A stretch of 64,000 nt of DNA from Ooceraea biroi (taxonomy: Eukaryota; Arthropoda; Insecta; Hymenoptera; Formicidae). Where the stretch lies: the NCBI RefSeq assembly GCF_003672135.1, contig NC_039506.1, forward strand, positions 10,912,001 to 10,976,000. Direction: 5' to 3'. Below the pieces are notes generated by a model. The model saw only the letters and a program-made list of their open reading frames with translations, ran no database searches and had not been told where the DNA came from. Below, piece after piece: positions 12,866-25,700 of this stretch (positions are counted from its first letter, which is position 1; every line of letters begins with the position of its first letter). Made by a program: the position numbers and the translations under genes.

Positions 12866-13997
12866 GTAAATCAGATTCGCTTGTGAATGCACGAAATGTT
12901 TTGATCATATTGAACGCATGAGATATCACAATTAGAGGCTTTTATTTATTTTTATTTTTCATTTTTTTGTCATCGTATAGGTGTACATTAATTTACAAAG
13001 ATATAGAGAACATTACTTAAAAAAAAGTAAATCTTGATTTTATCTAGAAACGTAAAGATCCTTTATCAATTTATTTATTTTATAATAGACATTTATAATA
13101 GATTTTTTTCATGAGTTTAAATCTAGTAAGCTATTTTAAATTAGTAATCTGTTTTGTGTTTTTAAGGCATGCTGTGTTATAAGAAAACTCTTTTGATTAA
13201 TCCATTTAATTAATTACGAATCGAGGATTGATTTCCGTTATGAACTGCATCTGTCGGTGCTTTTATTTACGCTGCTTGGACTGATACATCGCGTTCCAGT
13301 GAAATAAAATCTCATGTAATCATCCATAACAGCGTATTAATCCGTTATATTTATACAATACACCATTTCTACAAAGTTCCAATAAATTTATACATTTATA
13401 AAAGATAAATTGATGAAGATATGTATCAACGATATTTTATTTTAAATTTCATGAATCACGAGATCTCTGATTTTATTTACATAAAATCTTTACGTAGTAT
13501 ACAATTTCAATTATATATTTATTATGCTTTTTACTTTTGTATTATATTTGTAATTAAATCCTTTCAATCATAGATGATGCGAAACGCTGTTCATTCCATC
13601 ATTCATTCGTCGTAAAGTACTTTATGACGTGGAATATTCGCAAAGACAAACGAATACTGTTTGAAGGGTACACAATATATTATGATTTATGAGTGACACG
13701 GATCGCACGTGTGTAAAAATATTCTCTCTCTTCATAAATAATATATTTTTATGGAGACTCAGACAGAGCCGAGAAGAAACTACTATACGAACTCGGCAAA
13801 ACAAATATCTAGAATACGTTTTCGCGAACTGTTTTACGGGATTGTTCTTATGATTTTCGTATGATTTGCAAGATGGTATTTTAACGTGACCGATGTGCAA
13901 AATTTGAATCTCATCTTTTGCGTCCGTTCGTCCCAAAAGTGAATTCTCATCTAGATAGTGTTAATTAATTAATTCGCACTCTATCAGATTGCTCCAT

Positions 13998-14022
13998 GTA
14001 TTCTCTCTCTCTCTCTCTCTCT
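13998..14022. repeat. (CT)n microsatellite
   Basis: A run of CT dinucleotides about 40 bp upstream of the inferred first exon of the GTPase gene. CT-rich tracts are common near insect promoters, but no function is shown here. Confidence 0.8.
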
Positions 14023-14065
14023 TGCAAACTTCTTATACTGAAAACTTAAATCTAAAGAAGACAAA

Positions 14066-17000
14066 ATGGAAAATATTAACGAGGAAGATTACCTAGTTGG
14101 TGTATTTATCAATTTTAATTCTTGACAATAACTTGGTCCTTGAATGATCACTTCCCTTACCTATTTTGCATCTCTAATGTATTCCAGTGAGCTTCCGATT
14201 TAACTTGTACTGACAGTCTTGATTAGGCGAATAGCATTCGCCGAATGCCTTTAATATGTCTCTTGTACAACTCTTGACTGCGGAATAATTCCGATTAATC
14301 CACGATGTTACGTATCCTTGGTATTTCATCGAGATCGTATAATTCGAGAGAGGCTGTGATACATATATAGCGGAATTAATCAAAACGCGACCCATTTTCG
14401 TGCTGTATTTCTAGCTCCGAGAATCAGATCCCAAAGTTATTGCCAATAGTCCTTTGATAGCGTGCATACTGAGCAACAAGTCCTCGCTGTACCGCGTGTT
14501 ACACATTACGCTCGCTCATTGTTACAATCTTGTCCATTTCTGCTGCAGAGCTGGACCTCGATTTTTTGGAAAGGAGAGGCGGAAACACAATAATCTATGA
14601 AGGCGCCGAAAGCGGATCGAAAGAGGAGGATAGTCCTGCGGACACATTAGATCGCGTTAAAGTTGTCTTCCTAGGTGCACCCGGCGTGGGAAAGACAAGT
14701 ATAATCCGAGTGAGTCCTTTAATAAAGCATATGCACGTAATTACGTTAATTAAACGTCTTACTTCGCGTGTGCAAATGCCGTTTACGTATTAATTAAGCT
14801 TTCGAATACATGAAAATACACACGGAAATATAATGTATCAACATTCGCAATTCTTTTTGGAAATTATTTTGGTGAACAAAAGAAATAAATTGGAGTAAAC
14901 TTTAATCTTTTATATAAATAAAATTATTTAATATTTTATATAAATAGGCATTTTTATTATTTTTATATAGATAGACATTTTTAATATTTCCTTTGCACTT
15001 TCTATTAGTTTGATGGAGAACGGAAGCGCACGGGCGACTTTGAAAACACCGTAATGTAAAAACACGTGTACGTGCAGTTCGTACGATCGACGAGAGTATC
15101 GGAATCTTTGTTTCAAAGAGTTAGGAAGGGAACAAATCGCGAGGAAACGAGTCGCACGGGCGCTCTATTCATTTCCGATAGTAGTTTCTGCTTATCGACG
15201 ACGATGACTATCGATCCCGAGGAAATTAAAAGGCACGACGAATATCCTAAGGAAGCCGCTCGCTTCTGACGAAAATGTCAAACGTCTCTCTTAGCAGCCG
15301 GAATTGCTTGAATTCACGTCTTCGGAAAAATGTATCATCAATTTATTGCACTTCCTTCGCATTTGTGATCGGTTCTTGATTTTTCTTCCCAGCAATTTGT
15401 CTGGAGTGAGTTCTCCGAGGAGTACAGACCAACCGAGAGACGAGAAACCTTCTACCCCAGCGTGGTGCTCGCCGATCGGCTGTACGAATTGAAGATCACC
15501 GATCTGCCGACTTTACCGTACTTCCCGGTCAGCTCGCATCTGGAATGGACGGACTTCCGTTACTGCGGACTGCGAAGCGCGACTGCGTACGTGCTGGTGT
15601 TTGATCTCAGCAATCAGGACACGTTTCAAGTACGTATCCACTGGGATTTGATGAGCTAAATGCACGCGCGAGTCGCGAGACGGGGCTTCACTCCGGAAGG
15701 CTGTCGGAAACTTGGTGAACGCGGCTTATCTTTCTTCCACTCGTAAGAACTGTCACCAAGAGACCCTCTGCTTCTGACTTCTGACGTTGAAGTTGCGTTA
15801 AAGTTGCGGCCGCAAAACTTTGATTATCCGGCTGTTTATTGGGCACGGAAGCTTCTCTCGGGAACAAAAACGTAACGCGGCTCGCGCAGGTCGATTGCTG
15901 TAAATGCGATTGAATCTATTTTATTGACAGCAAATCAAAAGTACGAAGAAGGCTGAGGATGAATAAAAATTTTGTGTACGTAAGATATGATGATATGAGA
16001 CTAACGGTAAACGATTGCAAGGAAAAGGGTATCCCGAACAACATTTCCACAACCGCAACGGCAGATATTTTGATTAAAATATTTACCGTTTGCATTTGGA
16101 AAACTGTTTTACTTCAGCAAATCTATTTCCTGCCTTTCTTCTTCTGTGTGAAAAATTTCTAAATAAGATATGTGGTTCGAGATACCATCTATTTTTTACC
16201 ATTTTTGCCAATCGCTTGGAAATGGAGGCTTGAGTCACTCCTAATTGGTTCATCAATATAACAGTTCGCTGTTCCACAATTAATCATACCTCCAGTTCAA
16301 TCAAAGATGAACGTCGTGAGGTGCATCTTCGTCATTGTGTGCTCCATTATTCTCATTTTTATCTCGGTAAAATGGCTATTGTTGCAATCAGAATTAGCAA
16401 ATTTATTTGGTAATGCAGCTAAAAATTGTTTTAGTTCAGCAAATCTGCTTACTGTTTTTTTTCTTCCCACGTTAGGTAAAACAATTCAGGTAGAATTCAG
16501 TTAAAATATTGAAAGACCGCGACTTGTAATTTTTTTCGAATTATAAAATGCTGCGATTCAAGACTTTGTATATCGTTCCCCATAGTGACGCGATTAGTCT
16601 CGTTGCTTTAGCTTTTTATTTTCTCATTTCTTGGACTGGAACGTTTGTTCAGTACATCAGGACATTGCGCGAACAAATCTACGAGGCGCGCGACATGAGG
16701 GGTGTACCGTTGCTGGTGGTTGGGAACAAGCAAGACGAATTGTCGCAGGCCGCCGCCTCAGGAACCAGATATCGGGACATCGTAAACCTTGTTCGGAAAC
16801 ATTGGAGATGCGGTTACGTTGAGTGCAGCGCCAGATTTAACTGCCGCGTGGTGCAGGTGCGTCATTTCTTCCACCCAATCGCTGGAAACTTAAATAACAA
16901 TTTGATTAGCGATTATCCTGTATCACTCTTTGTTAAAGTAGGATTTATCTCAACTCTTAAGATTAAAAATAAGTTAAGAAATATGAAGAATTTATTAAAT

Positions 17001-17199
17001 ATAAAATATATTTTATTAATTATATAAAAAAAATATATTTATACATACATGTTCTCTTTTTAATAATTGACAGGTATTTCGAGAACTGATGAAAAGCATT
17101 CAAGCAATAGAGGGAAGACCAGCTTCGCCGTCACCCGCAGCTTTACAACCAATGCGATCCCTCCCACACGATACCGGCGAGAAGTGCATTCTTCTTTGA
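14066..17199 (+). CDS. RASL10: RASL10-type Ras-like small GTPase
   Basis: Exons 14066-14099, 14549-14709, 15393-15629, 16653-16856 and 17074-17199 give 253 codons plus stop, with all phases consistent. The first exon (MENINEEDYLV) is inferred; the other four are firm. The P-loop GAPGVGKTS ends exon 2. The base-specificity motif NKQD and the SAK-like ECSARFN are in exon 4. The switch II region reads DLPTLPYFPV instead of the usual DTAG, and the RGLRS and CGYVECSA stretches match vertebrate RASL10A/B. The protein ends CILL, a CaaX box whose final Leu favours geranylgeranylation, so membrane attachment is likely. Family members are atypical Ras proteins with poorly known signalling roles. Drosophila relatives exist, but I am not certain of the orthologue name. 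Confidence 0.88.
16083..16277 (-). mobile_element. Mariner transposase fragment (HTH region)
   Basis: The minus-strand reading contains LGVTQASISKRL followed by RWYLEPHIL. This matches the second helix-turn-helix of mariner transposases and the WVPHEL linker that follows it. Only about 45 codons survive, with no catalytic domain, in an intron of the GTPase gene. Confidence 0.65.
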
Positions 17200-17654
17200 C
17201 ATTGAGACTAACAATAAATGCTTTCCCTGCTACGAGCGACGAATTCACGAGGATCACGTAGAGATTCTCCGAATAGATGAATACAAGTTACCCGATAGTC
17301 GTCGCTGATTTATACAACATGGCATGTTGTGTATGTTCGGTCTCAAGCAATGAAATCAGAAACAGAGAAGCCTCCATCGTCTGCATCGCGATCAACCGAT
17401 GTAAAGTCGTGAGCGATAGAAATCACGTGGATGATTTTTTCTAAGATTGTAAGCCAAAAATGCGTGCGTGAGACGCGCAAGAGAGCGGTTTTGAAAAAAA
17501 TAAGCGACAATAATATAATTGAGATTTCCTACGGTGAACTTGTGGTAATCATATGTATCGAAGCGATTTCTATAATCTAACTAAAAGTAAATAATTCGCA
17601 AAGTTTCTCCACACAAGTTGCGTGAAGAACCTATCTCCTTGTGATACCGCATCT

Positions 17655-17930
17655 TTCGCATTCGTACTTGTGTACGGAGAAAAAAGTTATGTTTATTTTA
17701 TACAAATCGCGAATTATGATAGCTTTTTGACGAATTTAATTTTCGACACTCTGTAAATCGCCAGTAAATTATCGAGTTATAATTCAAGATTCTTCGCATT
17801 CATACTCGTGTACGGAGAAAAAATTATGTTTATTTTATACAAATTGCGAATTATGATACCTGCTTTTTGACGAATTTAATTTTCGACACTCTAAATCGCC
17901 AGCAAATTATCGAGTAAAATTCAAGATTTT
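17655..17930. repeat. Tandem duplication, two ~138-bp units
   Basis: The unit beginning TTCGCATTCGTACTTGTG at 17655 is repeated from 17793 with a few substitutions and small indels. It lies about 450 bp after the stop of the GTPase gene, perhaps in its 3' UTR. Confidence 0.85.
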
Positions 17931-20900
17931 TTTACTCTCTGGAAAGAAAAAATCGTGCCAACGGTATAAAAACAAACAATTGACAAATCATGAAGTGCTC
18001 ATGAAGGATGTTTGGATACCATGAAAGATAGCGAAATTATCGTATATATTAGGTGAGAGAATAGCAAAATGCAGCGCGAAGTTCTTTTCAAGAAGCTCAA
18101 TCTTTTCCTCGTGCTACATTCGGCCTAATAATATTGATGCTGTAGGAGGTACTTGGAAAGGACGAAGCAATAGTATATATACGTACATACATATTTTACT
18201 ATATTGTTAAGAGTTAATCGATAAATTAATGTTAATCAAGCTCATCACGGGGAAAATGTAGTTGTTAAAATATGAAATGTTATAAACATATACACGCACA
18301 CACACACTTGCGCGCACACACACCTAGTGTAATTTATATTAGTATATTGTTACTGTTTATATGTATCCTAAGACAAATGCAACGTGCACGTATTATATTT
18401 TAGATCCCGAAGTAAGGGTTGACGTCGTTATTAATAACGCATCATCGTTACAATCATCACGTGCCGTTATTACGTATGTGAAACACTATAACTGTTATAG
18501 CGGTGTTATCAGTTTATTATTTAATTGTTACATTTGAGCACACCCGATCATACACGTTGAATCACGCGATGCAAGTCACGTGAAAAATACGTATAACGTT
18601 CGCTCAATCGCATGTATGCCAATTGCGAATTAATCACCGAAAACATTTTGTAATACGCAAACGCGTACTGTGGTTGAACATTTATACAAATACTACAAAA
18701 ATATCTGCTTTATATATATATAATAAAATAATTATATACATAGTTATTTTTTGGCCATCTGTAAAATATTATTATTATTGTATTATTGTAATTATTTATT
18801 GTAGTATGTTTATTGCTGGAATTATATTGTACAATTATACATGTACAATTATAGTTTTTGAATAATTGTATCTAGAATGTTCTAAACCTATTAAAAATGT
18901 TTTTAATTACAAATTCTTTGAATCGATTTTTCTGCAGTAAAAGTACTGTACAAGACATTATCTTATTATTCATAGAAGAAAAAACATTCTTTAATTGATT
19001 TTATAATATATAACATTTAACAGAGTTTTAATTTAATGCATAATTATAAAAAGAAACAAACGTATAATGCAAAAACGCAAAATTGCGTAATTGTAATAAT
19101 TAAGTAATTAAGTAAATTAAATAAATACTAAGAGAATTTTTTATTCGGTTTAGCAGCGCCAAGTATTTTCAAAAAACACATTTGTATTGACATATTTATA
19201 TATGTATATGTATTAAAATATTTATTCGTATCAATTCAAATATCTTATGAATGTACTTAGGATGGTCTTAAATAAGAATCAACAATGAATATCAGCCAAA
19301 GAGTAATAATAAAAAGTAATAGATTTTCTGGTTTGCATAAATACCCATTGTAGTTGGCGCAATTTGTTGATATCATTAGTTTTGTAAAGTTCTTTTTTGA
19401 AAGAACTTCGGGCGCGTATACTTGGCGCTTTTTTGTACCTTTTTTAAAAAAGTTAATTTTGTTGTGATTTCACACATTTTGTAGTGTGAAATATTCTTTT
19501 TTATACTATATGAGGATTTGCATAACACGAAACATTATCTGTATTTTGTAAACCATGCAAACCCCAAGCAATATTTTGCCGCGATATTTGATTTTGACAA
19601 TTCTCTTGAAGCAATTACTTTTGACAATACCCATGGAACATCTTTCACTTTGCGATAGCGTTCTTTTGTAACAATAATGTACAATGAGATTTTAAGGCAT
19701 AAAACTTAAAATTTAGGCTCGATTGCACCTTTGTGTTTTTATAAAGGGCATATAAAAAAGAGACGAAGAGTGAATTAAGAGTGAATATTCTCAATTATAA
19801 GCTATATAATAAATATTCTAAATATTTTACTATTTAAATTTTTTAATTATATCGATATCTTAACAAATGGCAAAGTTAGCTATTTTTTATTTAAACAAAT
19901 GTTAATTAATACCTTTTGAACAGTTCGACTACAAACAAAACGAAACTACAAACGAATGTCAAAAAGTCAGCGCAATCAGATTCTCGATATCTCAATTCTA
20001 AAGTAGAGTCTCTACATATGATCGTTATGTGTGAGTCACACAGATATACCAACAGCATCTCCGCCGGTCGGTATAAACGGAGCTGCTGCCATCTCGACGA
20101 AAAAGAACGGACTGTACATTTGATGATGATGACGACGACGTTTCTTAAATGAAATTTTCCAATTTCAGACTTTGCATCGCCATATCTCCGCTCGTAGGGC
20201 ACGTAGAAGAAAAATGAAAACACTTTTATTACATAATTCGACCCCAAGCTATCCATTGAGCCTACTCTGAACTTAATCCGTTCAGCGGTTATTGAGATCT
20301 AATAATCTGGGTGTCTGCGAAAGCATCGCTTCGCGTAAAAGAGTCACGGTGCGGTCTCGCTGCGCGTATACTTGGCGCGAGACACTACCGTGTCTCTTGA
20401 TAATCTGTCTTTAACTCTCCCTTTTTTGTTTGATTTTGCGATATAACATATAAGTATGTTAAAAATAAAAAAATATATTGTGTATTATTAACTAACTGCA
20501 AGTGTAAAGACTTGAATTAATAAAATTATTTCTATGTATTTACACAGTCAAATAAAAAATATTCCAAATATATTGTTTAAAGTAGAAAGTACTGCTTTAC
20601 ATTATTATAATTATTAGTATGATGCTCATTATCATTAAATTGACTCATTGCTTACCTTCGCAGCTGTGTCAAGAAGATTCTCAGCCATCGCAACACCAGT
20701 TTGTTATACCATAAAAATCCTTTCGAAGAATTGTTCAAAGATGTCACTCAGCACCACCAATAATCCTGAAAATTACGATTATCATCCCAAAGTAAAACTG
20801 GCCGAATCGAAATAAAAGCGAAAGCTGCTTTTGGACTAAACAGAAAAAAGAATCTAGCAGACGAATTGAAATCTTGACAAGTACATAAATACATTTTCAA

Positions 20901-21648
20901 TATTAATGTTTTTTTCTATTAACGTCATTTTTTGCAAACATTTATAAACGATTTACTTGTTCGTTCAACACGTTTGATACGATTGGTGCAGATATACATA
21001 TATTATGCAAATGAAAGTAAAAATGCAATTGCGAATTTTTGTGAGTACAGCCAACTATGAGGAAACTGCTACGATAATGACTACAACTATGATATTGATA
21101 TAAATTCGATGACTACAATGTCAACTATACACATCGACAACATCAAATTGATGATATTCATATTTCTAGCACTTTTTCTCTTATTTAGATTACATGATCT
21201 AGATACAAATTTATTGCAATATTGAAAAAAAGTAATAAATTTTTATAAATAAAAGCGCTAATAATTAATATCAAGGTACTTAAATAACATAAAATTCTAA
21301 GCTGACAATTTCAATTTAATTATGCACATGTATGTATTAAAGCGAATAACTATTAATTTTTTAATCCATCATTTGGATTAATTAAGCAAGACAATATTTT
21401 CCCCCAAAATCATAAATTGTATTACTCTTTGAATCCAATACATTCTTTTCCATCTTTTTTTCCCGCAAATAGCCTGATGCAAAACATTGCAAACAGTACA
21501 TCACATACAGTATACAATTCTATCAGTTGTTATAATCTTTAGCATTTAATTGTTTAATACACAGTTGCAAACACATCTCAATTAGTATTATAGAAATACA
21601 TTGTAGTGTACATTACCATGGAACATGATGGAACAAAGTAATTGACAA
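17931..21648. other. Long AT-rich intergenic region
   Basis: No recognised gene. It holds (CA)n near 18293-18325 and a 17-bp motif present twice (19412-19428 and 20362-20378), the second inside a strong hairpin. A short minus-strand ATG reading (20688-20656, MAENLLDTAAK before GTAAGC) is open but has no partner exon that I can find. Confidence 0.5.
20339..20398. repeat. Imperfect 60-nt hairpin containing a repeated 17-mer
   Basis: The left arm (AAGAG.CACGGT..GGTCTCGC) pairs with the right arm, which ends GAGACACTACCGTGTCTCTT: about 20 of 25 positions pair around a loop of about 10 nt. The loop holds GCGCGTATACTTGGCGC, also found at 19412-19428. Confidence 0.7.
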
Positions 21649-21823
21649 TCACATGTATAGGCTGAGGTACATGATCGTCTGGAGTTGCCACAGCAGAATG
21701 ATGGCTATTATGGCGTTGAACGTGTAGCTCATGCAATCATGGGACAGCGTATTGTCCCAAAAAAACTCCATACTCGTATGGTTATTGGTTTCATTCAGTT
21801 TTCCATAAATTCGACTGAATTCA
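21649..21823 (-). CDS. Orphan terminal exon with one membrane segment
   Basis: On the minus strand an acceptor (TTTCAG before 21823) opens an in-frame stretch that runs to a TGA at 21651-21649. It encodes about 57 residues with an N-glycosylation-type NHTS and then a hydrophobic helix (AIIAIILLWQLQTIMYL) near the end. Both look like a real C-terminal exon, but I could not find its upstream exon and do not recognise the family. An unrelated plus-strand gene starts 0.9 kb to the right, so any upstream exon would lie in that gap or within the neighbouring gene. Confidence 0.4.
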
Positions 21824-22708
21824 CTGAAACATAGTAATTGCTGGCATCACTGGCATCATCAGTACTTTATTTTTCGTAGTATTATGTTTCAGGTAGCACA
21901 ATATGCAAATGTAATTAAAACTGGAAAAAGGAAAATTACTTTGATGGTTAAACGAATAAAATTTATAATTGGTAATACACAATCTGTACACAATTAAAAA
22001 AATAATATTTATATGTAGTATCATTTATTTGTAATGTCATTAATTTATATAATGTTTAAAAATGCTTATTATTAGTAATTAATATATATGCTTTATATAC
22101 TTTTTAATATAAATTATATTTTATATAATTTTGAAAATTAATTTATTTATTGTATATGAACGCACGCGCATTCTAGTCTAGCACTTTTAATAATGATTGT
22201 CAAGTAACTGCGCATTGGATACTGTGTTTCTAAATGCTAAGAATAAGTATCTAGACACTGCGCAGCTCTTTACAATATGTATGGCGCAAAAACGTTTCCC
22301 TTCTAATTCCTTTTTTTCTTTTTCGCGAAAGTAACATCTGGCGAACGCTAAATGTCTGTAAAACGACATTATTGCATGTCAAAACAGGCAAAAGAGCGCA
22401 TGAAACATGAGCGAAAGAAGAGAATATTAAAGAAAAGCTATAATTATATTATGGCGTGTCTGCGATATTTTCGGCGAACACTTATATGGTTCCTTACTTG
22501 TGATGTCGTATTCGGAGAAACAACGAAAAAATGCGCGACCGGTTTATTAATCTTGCAAGAAAATTGACGACATCTATTTTCTTTTTAATGCGATCGGACG
22601 TTTTTTTTTCTTTGTTCATTAATGGACAAAGTTTACTTCGAAGTAGGTACGATGCGTTTACGATCAGTCTGCTGTACGCTCCCGACTGGTGTTGAAATCG
22701 AGTGAGCT

Positions 22709-25700
22709 ATGCAGGTACAGAAATTAAAATTTTTATCTCGATGTCTAATTATTAACAATATAGTGTGTAGGTAATGTAAAAACAATATTATTAATAATTA
22801 ATTATAATAGACATGATATTAACTGAGATAACAATCAAACTTGATATTTTAATATCAATTTTCTTCAAAGCGAACATTTGTTACGAACATTTGACTCTTC
22901 AAACGTTTACACACATATATCTAACTATCTATCTAATATCTATATCTAATATCTATCAATTAAAAAAAAATTAAAAACGTAATTCTAACGTAAACGAATA
23001 ATATCGATAGTTACAGCATTTTATTAAATATTTGTGTTAAGTTTAATGACATTTGTTTAGTAATAACAGATAATTAACAAACAAATATGTAAATTAAGAG
23101 TTACATAGATACTCTTTATGTGTAAAATGTAAAAATCTTTTCAAACTTAATTTTTAATAAATATATGTATTCACCGTATTGTATTTAAACAAAACTAACA
23201 TTTTTTTTTATTTTCAGGCGAAATTTAATCGTGCGTCAAACATAATAACTTGGAACAGCTGGCCTTTGAAATTTTTGGGCTTGTGGCCGTCCAAAGTGAA
23301 TGACTTTTTATATATATTCTTCACTGTCTATATGTTAATTTATTATACTATGGCAGTGCGTCACTTAATCAAACAGTTTGGACACCTGGGAAACATTGTT
23401 GACAATTTAACAGATAACATCTTGTTATCAATGATACTGGGAAAAATGATTATATTGAGACGGAGCTGCGGAATAATGGCCAAATTTGTGAAAGCTATTA
23501 AAGATGATTTTTCGATAAATACTTATAGCAGTGTACAAGAAACAATGGCATATTTGCGTTATAACGAAATCGCGTTAGTATTTACAAAGGTTTCGATGGG
23601 GACGACAATAATTACAGCTATATCCTATTATCTAAGAATGTTTATTGCAAATTGGAGGCAATGTAAGTACGATATATATGTACAAAATTCAAAGTTTGAT
23701 ATATTTTTTTTAAAAAACATAAAACTTAATAATAAAACTGATGGAAATGTTTGACTTCCGCCGGAGCCGCATCTTTTGTCATCATCAGAAAGAAAAGTAA
23801 CCGGATACTTATTAATATATGATGAAGTGGACTAAAATGTTCACGAAATGTCGGGACCAATGTGACGATAAACGCGGTTCCTACCCGGAAGTCAAATCAA
23901 ATAGTAGTAACTATTTAAATACAAAAGTTTAAAAATGATTTAAAAACTTAAGGAAAATTATATTTATCATTTATATCATATATTTATTTTTATAATTATT
24001 AATTACTTAAGCAAAAGTGGAACGTTTGATTGACTTGATTTCTTTCTTTCTTTCTTCTTCTTTCTATTTCTTTCTTTTTTCTTTTTTCTTTTCTTCCTTT
24101 TCCTCAATGCACTTTCATTCCCCTTTAGTGGACTGTTATCAAATTGAAACAATTATCAATTTTATCAAATTAACTGCATCTATTACAGCACATAAGTGAT
24201 AAAATATGGTAATAAAATATTAAATATTATATAATTACATATTTTACATACATATATATATAATATTTTAAAAAACTTTATATATATATGTATAATATAT
24301 ATAATATTATGTACTTTACGTATCCTGATACTATGGATTTTATTGTACCATAGAAAACCATTGCAGATTGCAAGTGGTAGGGAAGCTAGCCACTTGCAAT
24401 CTGCGTGTCATGTATCTAAAGAGCTTTTACCAAATAACAAAATGAACTATTTAACTATAATTATGATATCACAAAGATAATTCTTAACATAAAAAAAATT
24501 TTCAATTACATGTCAATGTTTTGCGGATTATAAAACAATATAAGAAATTTATGAAACAATAAGAAGAATCAAAAGTTTTATTTTTCGTGTTATAAAAAAT
24601 CGCAGAAAACATTTAAAGTATTAATATGACCCAACAACATTGATTGTGCGTGTTTCATGAGAACAGGATCCATTGGATAAACGCATTAAACATAACTCAA
24701 AGACTGTGTAACTAAATTTAACATGATGTATGTAGTTATGTCCGGTAATTACTCGTATGAATTACCATATCCGGCTTACTTCTTCGAGATCAAGGATACA
24801 ACCAGCTATACTTGCGTTTGTATTTACCTGACGCTTATGGTGCCCATTATTATATGCGGTTACGCTGGTGCGGACGCCTATCTACTTAGCATGATTCTTC
24901 ACGTTTGCGGCCAATTTGCCGCTTTAACGTGCAAAGTCAACAATTTGTTGAAAAATCACAAGAATTATCGTCGCAATTTCACCAACATCGTATTAAGGCA
25001 TCAACATTTAATAACGTAAGTCTATTAATATTTCATTTGCCGTTTTGTCGGTAAGTAATGTCAATATAATATACATATACGGTATTTTTGAATAATTTAA
25101 CTGAATGTTGGGAATGATTACTACATTTTAAAGATACTAATGTTCTAGATTAGCAGAAATTTTGGAGAATAATTTCAACTACATATTCCTTCAACAAATT
25201 GTGGGCACAGTATTTATACTTTGTTTGACTTCGTTAAACATGCTGGCGGTAAGTTTCATGATTTGAAGTTAGAAAGGATTTATTAGAATTATATGTAATA
25301 AAAAATTAATATAATTAATAAAAAACCTCAAATAAGAAACACAGTTATTACTTCCTTAAGAAATGTTGTGTTTTAAGGGGATCCTAGAGTCGTCTGTATT
25401 ACTGACGGAATGAGTGATTTTTTTAAATAGATCTTTTCATTGGTTGCGCAGAATGAAAAATCCTTTTGCACGATATCAAGGAACTAATTTTGTACTCTGT
25501 TTTACACTTGGTCACGATTTCAGAGATGCACATATGCTCAAAATTTTTATTGCACTCCATCTTTTTTACACTTCTGAAGTATCTTTTAAAAATTTCCTTA
25601 TATTCTTTCCTTTTGTCTCTTTGTCAATAACTATTCATTTTGTACGTACAAACTTATATATCATACGAGGTAAGCCACAAATCGGTAATAAAATTGTTAT

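Noticed and set aside
14174..14395. 73-codon minus-strand ORF with four cysteines in the GTPase intron
   Set aside because: It reads plausibly but lies inside an intron, has no signal peptide or known motif, and may be chance.
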